Positions 20,923 to 31,193 of a stretch of 64,000 nucleotides of DNA are shown here, in pieces. The translations under genes and the position numbers were made by a program. The first letter of the stretch is position 1; the number at the start of each line of letters is the position of its first letter. Source of the stretch: Zelonia costaricensis (taxonomy: Eukaryota; Euglenozoa; Kinetoplastea; Trypanosomatida; Trypanosomatidae). The notes below the pieces were generated by a model. The model had not been told where the DNA came from. It searched no databases and saw only the letters and a program-made list of their open reading frames with translations. The DNA lies in assembly GCA_030849075.1 (NCBI GenBank), contig JASAOO010003556.1:79188-143187 (forward strand), in the 5' to 3' direction.

Positions 20923-21600
20923 TTACTCGGCGTTGAGGTACACGCCGAACTCGTGGAAGTCGCGGTCGAACTCGGCCTCGATCTCAGCGAACGTGTACGC
21001 CGGACCCTCATCGGCGGCCGGCTCATCCGTCCAGTCCGGGTGCATCACGAGCCACGGGCGGTTGTGGATGTAGAACCACTGCTGGCACATCGGGCACTTG
21101 GTCTTGCTGTAGCCCTTCATCATCATGTAGTAGTTCGACTGCGGCACGTGCGGGGCGCAGTTACCGAAGCACAGCACCATCTGCTGGTCGCCCGGGTTGC
21201 CGGTGCCCTCCACACGGATCGGCCGCTCCTCGCTGCCAATGGGCGGCTCGTACAGGTGGTTGACGGCGACGTACGGCCGGTCGTTCCACTCCTCGCGGTC
21301 GTGCTCCTCAAGCATGAGAGTATCATCGGCCTCGAACATGTGCCACGCGCGCGCAGGCTCCTGCCAGTACAGACGGCCGAGACCCGTCACGACATCGTCG
21401 TACACCGGCAGGGACTGGTCCATCAGCTTGCTCATGATCGGGCTCTTGCGCCAGTTCTCCGGCGGCTGCTGGAGCTCGTTGAGGTTGTGCGGCTGCACCG
21501 GGTAGGACTTATCCTGGTACGGCGCCGGGCCGTGCGAGCCGCCGCCGCTCAGCAGAGCGCGCGACGCCGCGAGGAGGGACAGCTGGGTTGTGCGAAGCAT
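20923..21600 (-). CDS. COX5B-like zinc-binding mitochondrial protein (probable cytochrome c oxidase subunit)
   Basis: Predicted 225 residues. The N-terminus (MLRTTQLSLLAASRALLS) is a typical mitochondrial presequence. The central/C-terminal part carries VLCFGNCAPH, a lysine-glycine turn (MMMKGYSKT), then KCPMCQQWFYIH. This is the pattern of the cytochrome c oxidase subunit Vb zinc site (Cys pair, HxxKG, CPxC). The family's usual form is ~100-130 residues, so this one carries a long N-terminal extension and an acidic tail. Trypanosomatid oxidase subunits are highly diverged, so the specific subunit number is not assignable; another zinc-carrying respiratory subunit is the alternative. The start is strongly supported: a pyrimidine tract and TAG lie 6 nt upstream of the ATG. 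Confidence 0.7.
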   Translation of the reverse strand: MLRTTQLSLLAASRALLSGGGSHGPAPYQDKSYPVQPHNLNELQQPPENWRKSPIMSKLMDQSLPVYDDVVTGLGRLYWQEPARAWHMFEADDTLMLEEHDREEWNDRPYVAVNHLYEPPIGSEERPIRVEGTGNPGDQQMVLCFGNCAPHVPQSNYYMMMKGYSKTKCPMCQQWFYIHNRPWLVMHPDWTDEPAADEGPAYTFAEIEAEFDRDFHEFGVYLNAE

Positions 21601-21606
21601 TAAGGA

Positions 21607-21645
21607 CTACAGATAAGGCGAAGAGGAAAAGGGGGAGGGGAGGTA
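21607..21645 (-). promoter_or_regulatory. predicted spliced-leader acceptor for the COX5B-like gene
   Basis: Minus-strand tract of C and T at 21612-21645, then CTGTAG with the AG at 21608-21607, leaving a 6-nt leader before the ATG at 21600. One of the cleanest acceptors in the window. Confidence 0.6.
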
Positions 21646-22756
21646 GAGACTCAGGGCTTGGTCACACTTCAAGTTCCTTGACGTGCTACTGTTCATTCAA
21701 TACGGGTTGCGTGAGTGGGGTGTTGAGGCAGAAGTGCGTTTTGGGGTGCACGAGCGGGGGAGGAGAGAGGAGAGAGGAGAGGTGGAACGGCGACGGACAT
21801 CGGCACGCCAAAGGACGAGAAGCGCACGGGTCACCGGGATTCGCACGGCAGTTAGCCCGTGGCGCTCGAGAACAGCCGCAGCGCTTCAGCACCGTGGCAC
21901 CGCTACGATGCTGCCGTGCCTTCATGCCAGCGAGAGAGAGGCAACGATGTGCTTTTTTCATGGCGAGAAGCCGTGCACGCATCGAGTGCGTGCGTGACCA
22001 CAACGCGCAGTATAAGCAGCAGCAGCACAGAACCACCGTTCAGTTTTTTTTCACTTCGAAGAATTCAAAAACATGCAAAAACAAAATGAGGTTGCCTCGT
22101 ACAAATGAGAGCAACGCCACAAGCCGCGGCAGACGTCCTCGCCGTTTTTTCTTGTCGTGCCCACCGAACGTCCCCACTCACCACACGCCACTTTCCAATC
22201 GTCTCTTCATCCGCTGCCGCATATTGCCGGCGCACACGAAGCGAGAAAGCGGGGAAGGCGGGAGGGGACGGGCACGGCTGGCCGAGTCGAGCACACCGAC
22301 ATAGCGGTGTGCGTCTTCCCCTTTCCTGTTTGCCTCCTCTCTTCTCTCTCAGTGCGTCGCGGGCTGATGTGACGACGTCCACGACAGTCAGTTTTTTTTC
22401 CCCCGCTGCTTGCACCGTTGAGTGTCGCACATCTCACTGACGTGGAAAAGGCTCGTCAAGAGGCATACAACATCGGAAGAGAACAAAAAAAAAAGAGGCG
22501 TCTTGCGAGGAGCAAGCGCGCATACATACACCCGCACGCGCTCAGGGACAAAGGAGATCGACCGCCGCTGCAGGGGGCGAGGAGGAGAGGTGGCGGGGTT
22601 GGTGGGAGCTGCCGTGCAAGCAGCTCACGAGCAAGCCGCACAGGGTGGGGACAAGAGAAACAGAGAGGAGGGGGCAGGTTCAACAAGCCGCGCCGGATGT
22701 GTAGAGAGGAGGAACAAAGAAGACCACGCAGCAGCAGAAATAACAAAAAAAAAAAC

Positions 22757-22794
22757 ACAAACACACACACGCACCCACACACACACACACACGA
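22757..22794. repeat. (CA)n microsatellite, interrupted
   Basis: CA dinucleotide run with a few interruptions in the spacer upstream of the COX5B-like gene, next to a poly-A tract. Confidence 0.85.
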
Positions 22795-24135
22795 GCACGA
22801 GGTAGAGGATGAACGCGGCAGTCAGCGCCACACGTGATAAGCAAGTGCTGAGCGTCGCCAGAAACCCTCTACCTTCAGCCATCCACATTGCCGCTCGACT
22901 CTTCTATCCTGGCGTGCCGCTTGCGTCCGCTCCGGCGATTCGTTGTTATACTGTTGCTGTTGCTTTTGCAGTTTACATGAAAGTGGTTCGGCGCGCAGGT
23001 CACGACTCGCACCGTCACGGACGGCTCTTGACGCTAGGGTAAAGAAGGGGGCTCGCGCAACGACACAGGCGCTCCGTCGGCGTGGTCGGGAGGGGGAGGA
23101 GACGCAGAGCGGTGCTTCTCCCCAACACGCTGTGCAACAAAAACGCACGCGGAACGCAAACACAGAAAAGAGGCGACACGCGTGGCACGCACTAGAGAGA
23201 GGCGGATGAACGAAGAAAAGAGATGGATAACCCAGCCCCGCCGCCTTCTCGACGCGGCGCCAACTTGACCCACACGCGCACTCAGACAGACGGCGATCAA
23301 GAATAGCACACCCTCACACACACACACACACACCAGCGCGGGTGCACGAAACAGAGAAGCGAAACATCGCTACGGCGTCGCTATAAACCAAAAGAAACAA
23401 AACGCACGCGGTACTGCGAAGTCTTTTGGAAGGGGGGAACTGGGTGCACTTCAGCCACTGCGAGATTCTGTGCCGCCGCAGTGCACCGTCTCTTGCGCGG
23501 CACAATGGCAGAAGAACAGAGCACGCTGCAGTCCGCGCACGTCTGCGCGCCACACAGGAAGAGAGAAGAAGAAGAAAAGAGGGCAGAGCACGTGCAAGGT
23601 GGCCTGCGCGCAACGCACACTGAGTCGGGTGCACGAGGTGAAAGCAGCAAAGCAAAAAAGACCAAAAAGGCACAAGAAAGGAAGGACGCGAATCGATCAA
23701 TGACGACGAAGGCTCGTAACAACAACAAACAAGTCAAGGCAGGAGTGTGTGAGCCCAAGGAACCAGTGCGCGTGCCGTGCCGACTTCTTGCAGCCCCGCA
23801 CACAGCTTCGTTTCCTCCTTTCCTCACCGCCTCCCCACTCCAGCCCCGGAATCCCCGTCCACCCGCCCGAGTGAGCCTGCCGGTGGAGGCGCTGGCGGGG
23901 ACAAGTAAAACAACGAGCCCCTCGAACACCTCTGCGTCTAGCAGGAACGCAGGGGGTCAGAGAAGGCGGGAGGGAGCGAGGAAAGGCGCTGGTACATGTA
24001 CATGTCTATCAAACATCTGGCGTGGCAGCGCACGCAATTGTGCGACAGCGGTAGCCGCTGCACGAACCTGAGCCGCTGGCGGGTCTCAAGCAATGGGCAG
24101 GCCACAACGCACGCGCTCTCGCCCACTCCCCGCGA

Positions 24136-25233
24136 CTAGGCGCGGCCCATCGCCTGCAGCATGCCGACGCTGGACGTGTTGTCGTTGGCGATGCGACCGC
24201 CGCCACCGCCACCGCCACCGCCACCGCCACCGCCGCCCATGCCGTAGCCGCCGCCGCGGTTGCTGAAGCGATCGCCGCCGAAGGCGCCACCGCCTCGCGT
24301 GGCGGGCGGGGTGGGGCGGCGTGCGCCGCCCCCGCCGAGCCCGGGCGCCGCCATCCCGCCGTCCCCTGCCGCCTTGGCCCGCGCCACACGACCGCCGCTG
24401 GCGATGTTCTGCTTGAGCGTCTCGCTCTGCTTCCGCATGGGCGGCGGCACGCGCCCCGCCGTCCCGCCGCCGCGCGTGGAGGCAACAGCGCCGGCGCGGA
24501 AGCCGGTGGGCGCCATGCCGGCCGGCCGCCCGCGCCCGGGGCTCATCGCGCCGCCGCCATAGGAGGGGGCGGACGGGGCGGATGTGCCCCACATGTTCTG
24601 CGCCTCAGAGTCGGCGCGCTTGGCGTTGCGGATCGCCGCGATGAACTCCTCGTGCTGTTGCCGCCAGTTGGTGCGCGGGGCGGGGGCGGGGGTGTAGCGG
24701 CTGGCCGCGCTGGTTGGCATGCCCAGGCGCTGCTTCGTGCGCCCCCCACCGCGCACCGAGCGCGGCGCCCCAAAGGCGCCGCCGGCGTACGCGTCGTCGC
24801 CGTCGCCGCTGGTGGCGCCGCGCTGCCGGCTGCTGTCGAAGACGCGGCGCTTGCGGTCACCCTTGCAGACGCTTTCGTGGTAGGCGATGCGGTCAAAGTT
24901 GAAGGTACGCCCACACTTCGAGCAGGGGTGAAGGTTCATGTTGGCCGGTGCAACACTCTCAGGCGGCATGCTCTGCGTGTTCAGCGACCGGGCAGCCGCC
25001 ACGCCGAAGCCGCGTGGCTGCTCGCTAAACGTGACGCCGGAGGAAGGGCCGGCGTTCGAGGTCCTGGCCGGCTGCTTGCCGTGGAGGGGCGGCATCACAG
25101 GCCGTGGTCCCTGCGGGTTGATCTGCCATCGCTTGATGGCCTTCTCATAGCACTGGGGAATGTGGATGTTGATTGATGCGGAGCCAAAGCCTCGGCCGCA
25201 CAGCTGGCACGTGATGAACTGTGGGCGCGGCAT
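24136..25233 (-). CDS. ZC2HC-type zinc-finger protein
   Basis: Predicted 365 residues with two C2HC fingers of the ZC2HC1 kind. The first is near the N-terminus (CQLCGRGF, then HIPQC); the second is around residues 98-118 (CSKCGRTF, then HESVC). Between and after them the chain is Pro/Gly/Arg-rich and probably disordered. Near the C-terminus is an uninterrupted run of about 14 Gly encoded by a CCGCCA-type repeat at 24196-24238, which may vary between strains. ZC2HC proteins in trypanosomatids are mostly uncharacterised, with some linked to the flagellum or cytoskeleton (family knowledge, not shown here). The ATG at 25233 begins the first finger region directly; a tract with AG at 25322-25321 lies 87 nt upstream. 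Confidence 0.85.
   Translation of the reverse strand: MPRPQFITCQLCGRGFGSASINIHIPQCYEKAIKRWQINPQGPRPVMPPLHGKQPARTSNAGPSSGVTFSEQPRGFGVAAARSLNTQSMPPESVAPANMNLHPCSKCGRTFNFDRIAYHESVCKGDRKRRVFDSSRQRGATSGDGDDAYAGGAFGAPRSVRGGGRTKQRLGMPTSAASRYTPAPAPRTNWRQQHEEFIAAIRNAKRADSEAQNMWGTSAPSAPSYGGGAMSPGRGRPAGMAPTGFRAGAVASTRGGGTAGRVPPPMRKQSETLKQNIASGGRVARAKAAGDGGMAAPGLGGGGARRPTPPATRGGGAFGGDRFSNRGGGYGMGGGGGGGGGGGGGGRIANDNTSSVGMLQAMGRA
24196..24238. repeat. glycine-encoding CCACCG repeat inside the ZC2HC gene
   Basis: Tandem CCGCCA hexamers read on the minus strand as Gly codons (GGC/GGT), giving a pure glycine run without shifting frame. Confidence 0.9.
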
Positions 25234-26993
25234 CTTGACTCTCTTGTTCTTCTTTGGAGCTCACCGCGGCACCACACGAGCACGCTGTTCCGCTGCTGTG
25301 TGAATGTCGGCGTGGGCGAGCTGTGCGACAACAGAGGGAGCACGGGAGAGAGAAAGAGAAGCGACGTGTGGGTTTCTACCGTTTGCGGGGTAGGGGAGAC
25401 GGTGAGTGGGCTAGACGACGAGCTGCACCGCTGAGTGGTGAGCGGCGGTGTGCGCACTGGCCGTAACGGAAAAGAAGAGATCGAAGAAGGAAGGAGCTTG
25501 ACGGTAGAGGAAAACAGGGCGCGAGCAGCGGGCCACGACTGCGGCCCCCGTTGAGCAAGGTTGGCGGCACACGTGTCGGCTCGGGCCCGTCAGACACCGT
25601 CCTGCGACAAAGCTGTTCGTACTGAGTTGCGCAAGCAGCAGCTGCGTGTCCTCTTCTTCACCCTCGCGCACCTGTAGCGGACAGGTGAGAAAGACACAGC
25701 ACAGCCTGAGCCCCCTTCTCCATGAACCGAGAGCCGACACCTCCAGCACACACTTGAGACACACGTTTTCACCGCTAGTTGATTCCGCTGTTGTAAAGCG
25801 GGTGTACAAGAGGTGCTCCGGACACCTCTTCAGCCGAAACGCGTGAGCTCCTGGGCCGCGGACAGGCCTTGTCTCTCTTTTCTTTTTCATCGTTGTATTG
25901 CGTTACGCACTCATCGCTGCCGACTCCTGCTCTCTCTCTTCCGTCATCGCTTGGGTACCTTTTGCCCCTCGCTTCCTATCCTTCATCGACCACGACTCCA
26001 CAGTGCCCCCCCCCCGGCAGCGCAAGCCCCACCCATCCACGTCCTCTGCTCCTCTCCCCTCCTCTCACGTCGATAAGAACGTGACAGGCGAACAAAGGGG
26101 CAGGAAAGAGATCCCCACCTCCTCCTTCCCAATTTCTTCGTCTTCGCAGTGGAACGGGGGCGCCGCGGAAAGACGAACGTTGTGCGCATTAGCGTGACCC
26201 GGCAGGTGGAAACGCGCAGGAGTAGGGAAGGCGGATTGGAGGCGAGTGGCCGACACTCCCGCAGTACCGCTGGCTCATCACGACACCACTGTATAGGTGC
26301 GCGCGTCTGAAGCGAGGGGGGGCGAGACAAAGAGGAGGCGGTGAGCTGCGCGCGCGCGGGTGTAACTTTCTCTGCAACGGGCCACATTGCACGAGCGGGT
26401 CGAGGAGTGACGGAGGAAAGCGGAAGCGGGCGAAAGAGGCCAGAGAGCGAACAAGAGGGCAGAGACGGAGGGCGAGAGAAGGCGAGCAGCGCGGCGAGGG
26501 CACCCCAACACACACAAAACAGGCAGACAACACCGCCCGTTACACGCCGGAATGATACACCGCCGCAATTCTATGCCTCCCGTTCCGCAAACACACACAG
26601 ACACACAGACACACACGGAATCAAACATACAATCATAAGGCTTAACCAATCTTAAGAGGACAGGGAGGCAAAGGGAAACCACACACCCTCACAGCAAAGC
26701 ACAGCACAGCACAGCAACATCAACTGCGAGAGCGACACCGTGTCGCGCGAAAAAGAGGGAAAAGGGGGGAAGCGCAACTCGAGGGAGAAAACAACGAGAG
26801 CGGTGGAGCAGACCCGAAGCAGCAGCACAGGCCCCAAGGCGCCACCAGAGCACAGCTGCTCGGGTGTGAAGAGTCGTTCCACAAAGAAAAGAGAAAGGCA
26901 GCTCAATAAAAAAAAAAAAGAGCTGTCACTTCTTTTCCTGTGTGTGTGTGTCATGCAGCGGCGTATTACGCGCGGCACGGCGGCACTCTCGCT
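25234..26993. other. intergenic spacer
   Basis: 1.8 kb between the DnaJ/TPR gene and the ZC2HC gene. It holds an A tract at 26908-26920 and short CA and CAGCA runs at 26588-26620 and 26697-26716. Nothing else recognised. Confidence 0.6.
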
Positions 26994-28589
26994 TTAAAAG
27001 AAGCCCTGCCCACCGCGAGGCCGGCGGCGACCGTTGCTCGAGCCCGGGAAGCCGCCGGAAAAGCTCGTGTGGTAGCCGCCGGGGAAGCCGCCCGCCGACT
27101 GGAAGCCGCCGCCGGAGTGGAAGCCGCCACCACCCTGGTTGAACATCATGTTCACGATGTTGGTGAAGTCTTGCTGGTTGCCGCCGCCGCCGAAGCTGAA
27201 GCCGCCCGGCATGTTGGCGCCCTCCACGTCGTTGTCCATCTGCCCCGAGTCGTACATGCGCTTCTTCTGTGGGTCGGACAAGACACCAAACGCCTCACCA
27301 ATCTCCTTGAACTGCGTCTCGGCGTGCGTCTTCTCCTCCTCGCTGGCGTGGGCCCACTTGTCGGGGTGCCACTGCAGGCACGCCTTTTTATACGCCCGCT
27401 TGATGGTGTCCTGGTTGGACTCGTGCTGCGGCAGGTCCAGCACCTTGTAGTAGTCCTTGCGCTTCGCCTGCTTCGCGCGTGCCTTTAGCTGGCGCAGCTC
27501 CGCCTCGAACTTGCCGTCCTCTTCGGCGGCCTGCTGCATGTCCCGCACGGCGTCGTCGAACTTCTCGAGCTTCTCCTGAATGCGACTGCGGCGGGCGTAG
27601 ACCTTGGCCGATATGGCGCCGTTGTTGATGGCGAAATCGCAGTCGAGCAGGGCACCCTTGAAGTCGCCGAGGTCCATCCGGGCCGCCGCGCGGTTGCTGC
27701 GCAGCGTCGCGTTCATGCGAGCGTTCGTCGGGTCGCACTCAATGGCCTGCGTGTACGCCTCCACCGCCCCCTTCGCGTTCTTGCTCTTGAAAGCGTTGTT
27801 GCCGGTGTCCTTGTGTGCCTCTACGGCGCGGATGCGCTTGAGCAGAACGCGGGCCTTGGTGTTGTCAGGGTCCATCTGCAACGTCTCGCGCAAAATGCTC
27901 TGCGCGCTGGCAAAGCCGTCCTGGCCGCGGTAGTGCAAGACTAGCGCGCGCAGGTAAAGGTAGTGCGGGTCGGTGCTGTGTGCGTACGCGAAGGGTGAGA
28001 GCACCTTCGACGCCTCATCCGGCGCCGAGCACGCCTGCGCCTCGGCATAGGGGAAGGCGAGCGCAGAGCAGTCCGGAAACTCGCGGTACGTTCCGGCCAG
28101 CACCCGTGCGGCGTCCGTGTAGGCGCCGCTCTCGATCAACTGCTGTCCGCGCGGCACAACCTGGCTAGCTTGCTCGGCAGAGCGCACGAGGTCGCGCAGC
28201 TGCTTCACGTCCTGCGGCGTGGACTTGGGCGAGGAGGAGACCGCGATCAGCCCGGCCTTGAGGGCTGCCGAGGCCCGGCTAAACTCCCCGAGGTTGCACA
28301 GGGCGGTGTGGAGCCGCGAGTACGCCCTAGCGAAGGTACTGTCCAGCGCCACGGCCTGCTCGGCGTCGCGGGTGGCCTGCTGGTAGTCGCCCTTCTTGAG
28401 GTATGCGGCACTGCGATTGGAGTAGAGCACCGGCTCGGTCGGGTTTGCCTCGATGGCAGCGCTGTAATGGCTGATGGCCTCCCCAAACGCATTGGACTTG
28501 AACGCCTTGTTGCCCTGCTCCTTGAGGGACTCCCAGTCGCCCTTGCCGCTGGAGCTGGCGGCGGCGGCGGCGGATTCGTCCTGCGTCAT
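26994..28589 (-). CDS. TPR and DnaJ domain co-chaperone (DNAJC7/TPR2-like)
   Basis: Predicted 531-residue cytosolic J-protein. TPR units begin at once (LKEQGNKAFKSNAFGEAISHY, about residues 21-41) and continue in two blocks to ~350, including the second-block unit HKDTGNNAFKSKNAKGAVEAY. The J domain spans about 379-450 (DYYKVLDLPQ, KKACLQWHPDKW), with the HPD triad intact for Hsp70 ATPase stimulation. The last ~70 residues are Gly/Phe-rich. This order (TPRs then J) matches DNAJC7/TPR2, which passes clients between Hsp90 and Hsp70. The more N-terminal frame lacks similarity; the ATG at 28589 opens the alanine stretch before TPR1 and has TTTAGG immediately upstream. Confidence 0.92.
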   Translation of the reverse strand: MTQDESAAAAASSSGKGDWESLKEQGNKAFKSNAFGEAISHYSAAIEANPTEPVLYSNRSAAYLKKGDYQQATRDAEQAVALDSTFARAYSRLHTALCNLGEFSRASAALKAGLIAVSSSPKSTPQDVKQLRDLVRSAEQASQVVPRGQQLIESGAYTDAARVLAGTYREFPDCSALAFPYAEAQACSAPDEASKVLSPFAYAHSTDPHYLYLRALVLHYRGQDGFASAQSILRETLQMDPDNTKARVLLKRIRAVEAHKDTGNNAFKSKNAKGAVEAYTQAIECDPTNARMNATLRSNRAAARMDLGDFKGALLDCDFAINNGAISAKVYARRSRIQEKLEKFDDAVRDMQQAAEEDGKFEAELRQLKARAKQAKRKDYYKVLDLPQHESNQDTIKRAYKKACLQWHPDKWAHASEEEKTHAETQFKEIGEAFGVLSDPQKKRMYDSGQMDNDVEGANMPGGFSFGGGGNQQDFTNIVNMMFNQGGGGFHSGGGFQSAGGFPGGYHTSFSGGFPGSSNGRRRPRGGQGFF

Positions 28590-31193
28590 CCTAAAGTGGA
28601 ACGGGTGAGAGGCAGAGTGGGGGGACGAAGCACAGATCGTCCGGGCACTCGTCACAAATTCGCTTTGGTGGGGTGTAGGTAGACGCGTGCGGATTACACA
28701 AGACAAAGCGCAGAACTTACTCACAGAGTGACACGGAGAGACCGAGGGGGGAAGGAGCAACACGCTAACGAGGAGGAGGACGGCCCGCGCGGCGTCACGG
28801 AGCCCGAAAGCGGCACGTCAGCGGACAACAGCCAAAGATGAAGACGTCGAAGCCCAACCACGTTGACGACGACACAGTCCAACGTACAGCAGAGAAATGC
28901 AAGTGAGTGAACACAGAAGCAGCGCAAAGCGGAACTGTGCGAAAAACCGAGGGCACAAGAGAGAGGAGAGGAAAGGAGGTTGTGTGCTCTAGAACCCAGC
29001 AACGCGATTCAGTCGCAGAACGCACGTGGGGAACAGTGCTAAAACTCGTGGTCGTGACGGCAACAGCAGGGGGGACGTCCGGTGTGATGAGGTGCGCAGA
29101 GCTCTCTTGTCGTCGATAGTCTCGCACAACTCTGAGCTGCCAGAACGCGAGCGCTACGTTTCCTTCGGTGTGTGAGCGTATTAATGGGGAGTGGGGTCGG
29201 GTGCGTGCATGTAGAGGAAGGGGAGGTGAGCAGCACAGAGATCGAATTGCGAAGTGGCGTCGCCAACCCGACGTGGTCGAGAGACGATGCGAGTACCGGC
29301 GTTGATGGCGTTTACGGAAGAGAAGTGGGAGAGGAGGGAGACGGGAAGGGGAATGGGCGAAGCGTGGAGACGCGAAGTCGAGCGGAGCGCTGGCCGCAGT
29401 GGCCGCAGTGGCCAGTAGTCGGAAATGGACGGCAGCGCACTTTGGGGGAGAGGGAACGTAGGTAGTCGAGACTCACCCTTCCCCACCGCAGAGAGAGAGA
29501 GACACTCGCACGCTGCCACGCAGGTGGGCCGCTATTTGGATACGTAGTCGCTTTCTGCACAGCCGGAGTGCAGCCGCACACCCGCACACGCCAACGAGAC
29601 GCGTGTTAACTAAAATGGGTGACGTTCTCCAGTGATTCACTTGAGTCGCTCCCGCTGCGCGCAAAGCGCATGTGCCCTCTACGCTCGATCACTTGGCGGC
29701 ACACCCGCTGATCCGCAACAGGATGCTGCGGAGGAGGAGACGAGTGTGTCCCCCTGCGCCAGCACTCACACACTCACACACACGATGTCACGCAACGCGC
29801 TGGTGAGAGGCGACAAATATACAACAGTCACACGCAGGCCAGAAAAAAAAGGGCAACTTGTAGGGCGCGAGAAGACGCGCCACAGAAAAACAAGAGGAAT
29901 CGGGTATGCAGAAGAAGACGGAGGGAGGGAGGGGGGGCAGGACGAAGGAGGGAAAGGTGGAGAGCTGAAGGGGGACCGATGTGAACCAGGTGCATCTTCA
30001 CGAGTGCGCAGGCAGGGGGCATATACGGAAAAAAAAAAGCTCGCGGCAGAAAGAAGGCGAGGGAGCGAGGAGCGGCAGCGCAGCAAAGCAGGAAGAGGGC
30101 GGGGTGTGAGAGACCAGAATTGGCTCAGCATTAAACCAGGTCGGACGAGCGTGACGAAGAGCGGGAGAAGGTGAACGCGCAGCTCCACAAAGCCCTCTTC
30201 GCTCCCTCCAGCATCAGCCACTATTCAACACGCAACAAAGAAAAGGGGGGAAAAGGAAAGAGGTGTGCGAAGCGGCGTTGAGGTTGAGTGGGGACGCGAA
30301 TTACCTCGAGTGTGCGCGTGGGCGCGCGTGTGGACATCTATCCTCTTCTCACGCGCGTTTGACATCGTGGGTGCAGCCACGTGCACAAGCCGAGTGCAGA
30401 GGCGCTGGAGGCCACTGGAGTGGGCATGATGGAGAGTGAAGAGGAGAGCGGGGGACAACTGCACGCGAGCACGCCGGGCCAGGGGACGCCCCCTGTGGCG
30501 GCGGCTTCCCCAAGTAGAACCTGACTTACGACTTCCACCACGCCGAACAGCGTCGCTCTGTCGATTGCTCTTGATGAGGGACGCCTCACAGAACGGGGAA
30601 ATTTACGCCAATACCAGCCGCCAAAACCCCCCGCGAACACCACGCCACTAATTAGCAGGAGAAGAAGAGCCGGAGCGAGATTCGGCAGAAGTGCAAAAAG
30701 AAGAACTTGATAAAGCGAACGGGGTGGGGTTGGGGAGGGGGAGGGGGCGTCAGAAGCGCGCAGTAAGTGGGGGCATTTCAACGACACTCAAAAGAGGAGG
30801 ACAAAAGAACCAGAGGGGGGGTGGGGCGGCGTCGCACATAGGAAAGGTCGCACGCAACACGTTAGAGGATCTCGATGGCAGCCACGTACGGACCGAGAAA
30901 GACGCGCAGACAGCGAGCTAGTGGTGAGAAAAACACGAGCGAGCACGCATAATCGTAAGGGCTTTTCACTAATGGGGGAAAGAAAACAAGTAAGACGGGA
31001 GGAGGCAAGAGAGGCGGGAAAAGAAATGCGGGGCTGCATTCCATCCTTTTGACGCGATCGTGTGGAAGACAGCCGACGGCGGCGAGCCACCACGATCCTT
31101 CCACTTCGCCCAAGTCTGCGACAGCAGCATCCGGTGTCCACGGCGTCGGCGATGCGCTGGAAACGCAGCGAACCAAGGCGGCTGGCGCTGTCC
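28590..31193. other. intergenic spacer
   Basis: 2.6 kb between the carrier's stop and the DnaJ/TPR start. It includes a short imperfect tandem of GGCCGCAGT at 29393-29416 and purine-rich plus-strand tracts. No gene supported. Confidence 0.6.
28591..28628 (-). promoter_or_regulatory. possible spliced-leader acceptor one base before the DnaJ/TPR start
   Basis: Minus-strand pyrimidine-rich stretch ending in TTTAG; the AG at 28592-28591 is one base before the ATG. If used, the mRNA would have the spliced leader plus one nucleotide as its leader. An upstream site is possible. Confidence 0.35.

Larger units (their letters stand above)
21601..24135. other. intergenic spacer
   Basis: 2.5 kb. It holds poly-T and poly-A tracts (22044-22051, 22391-22398, 22485-22493, 22746-22755), a CA run at about 22757-22794 and another at 23313-23331. 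Frames on both strands are short and compositionally poor. No gene recognised. Confidence 0.6.
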
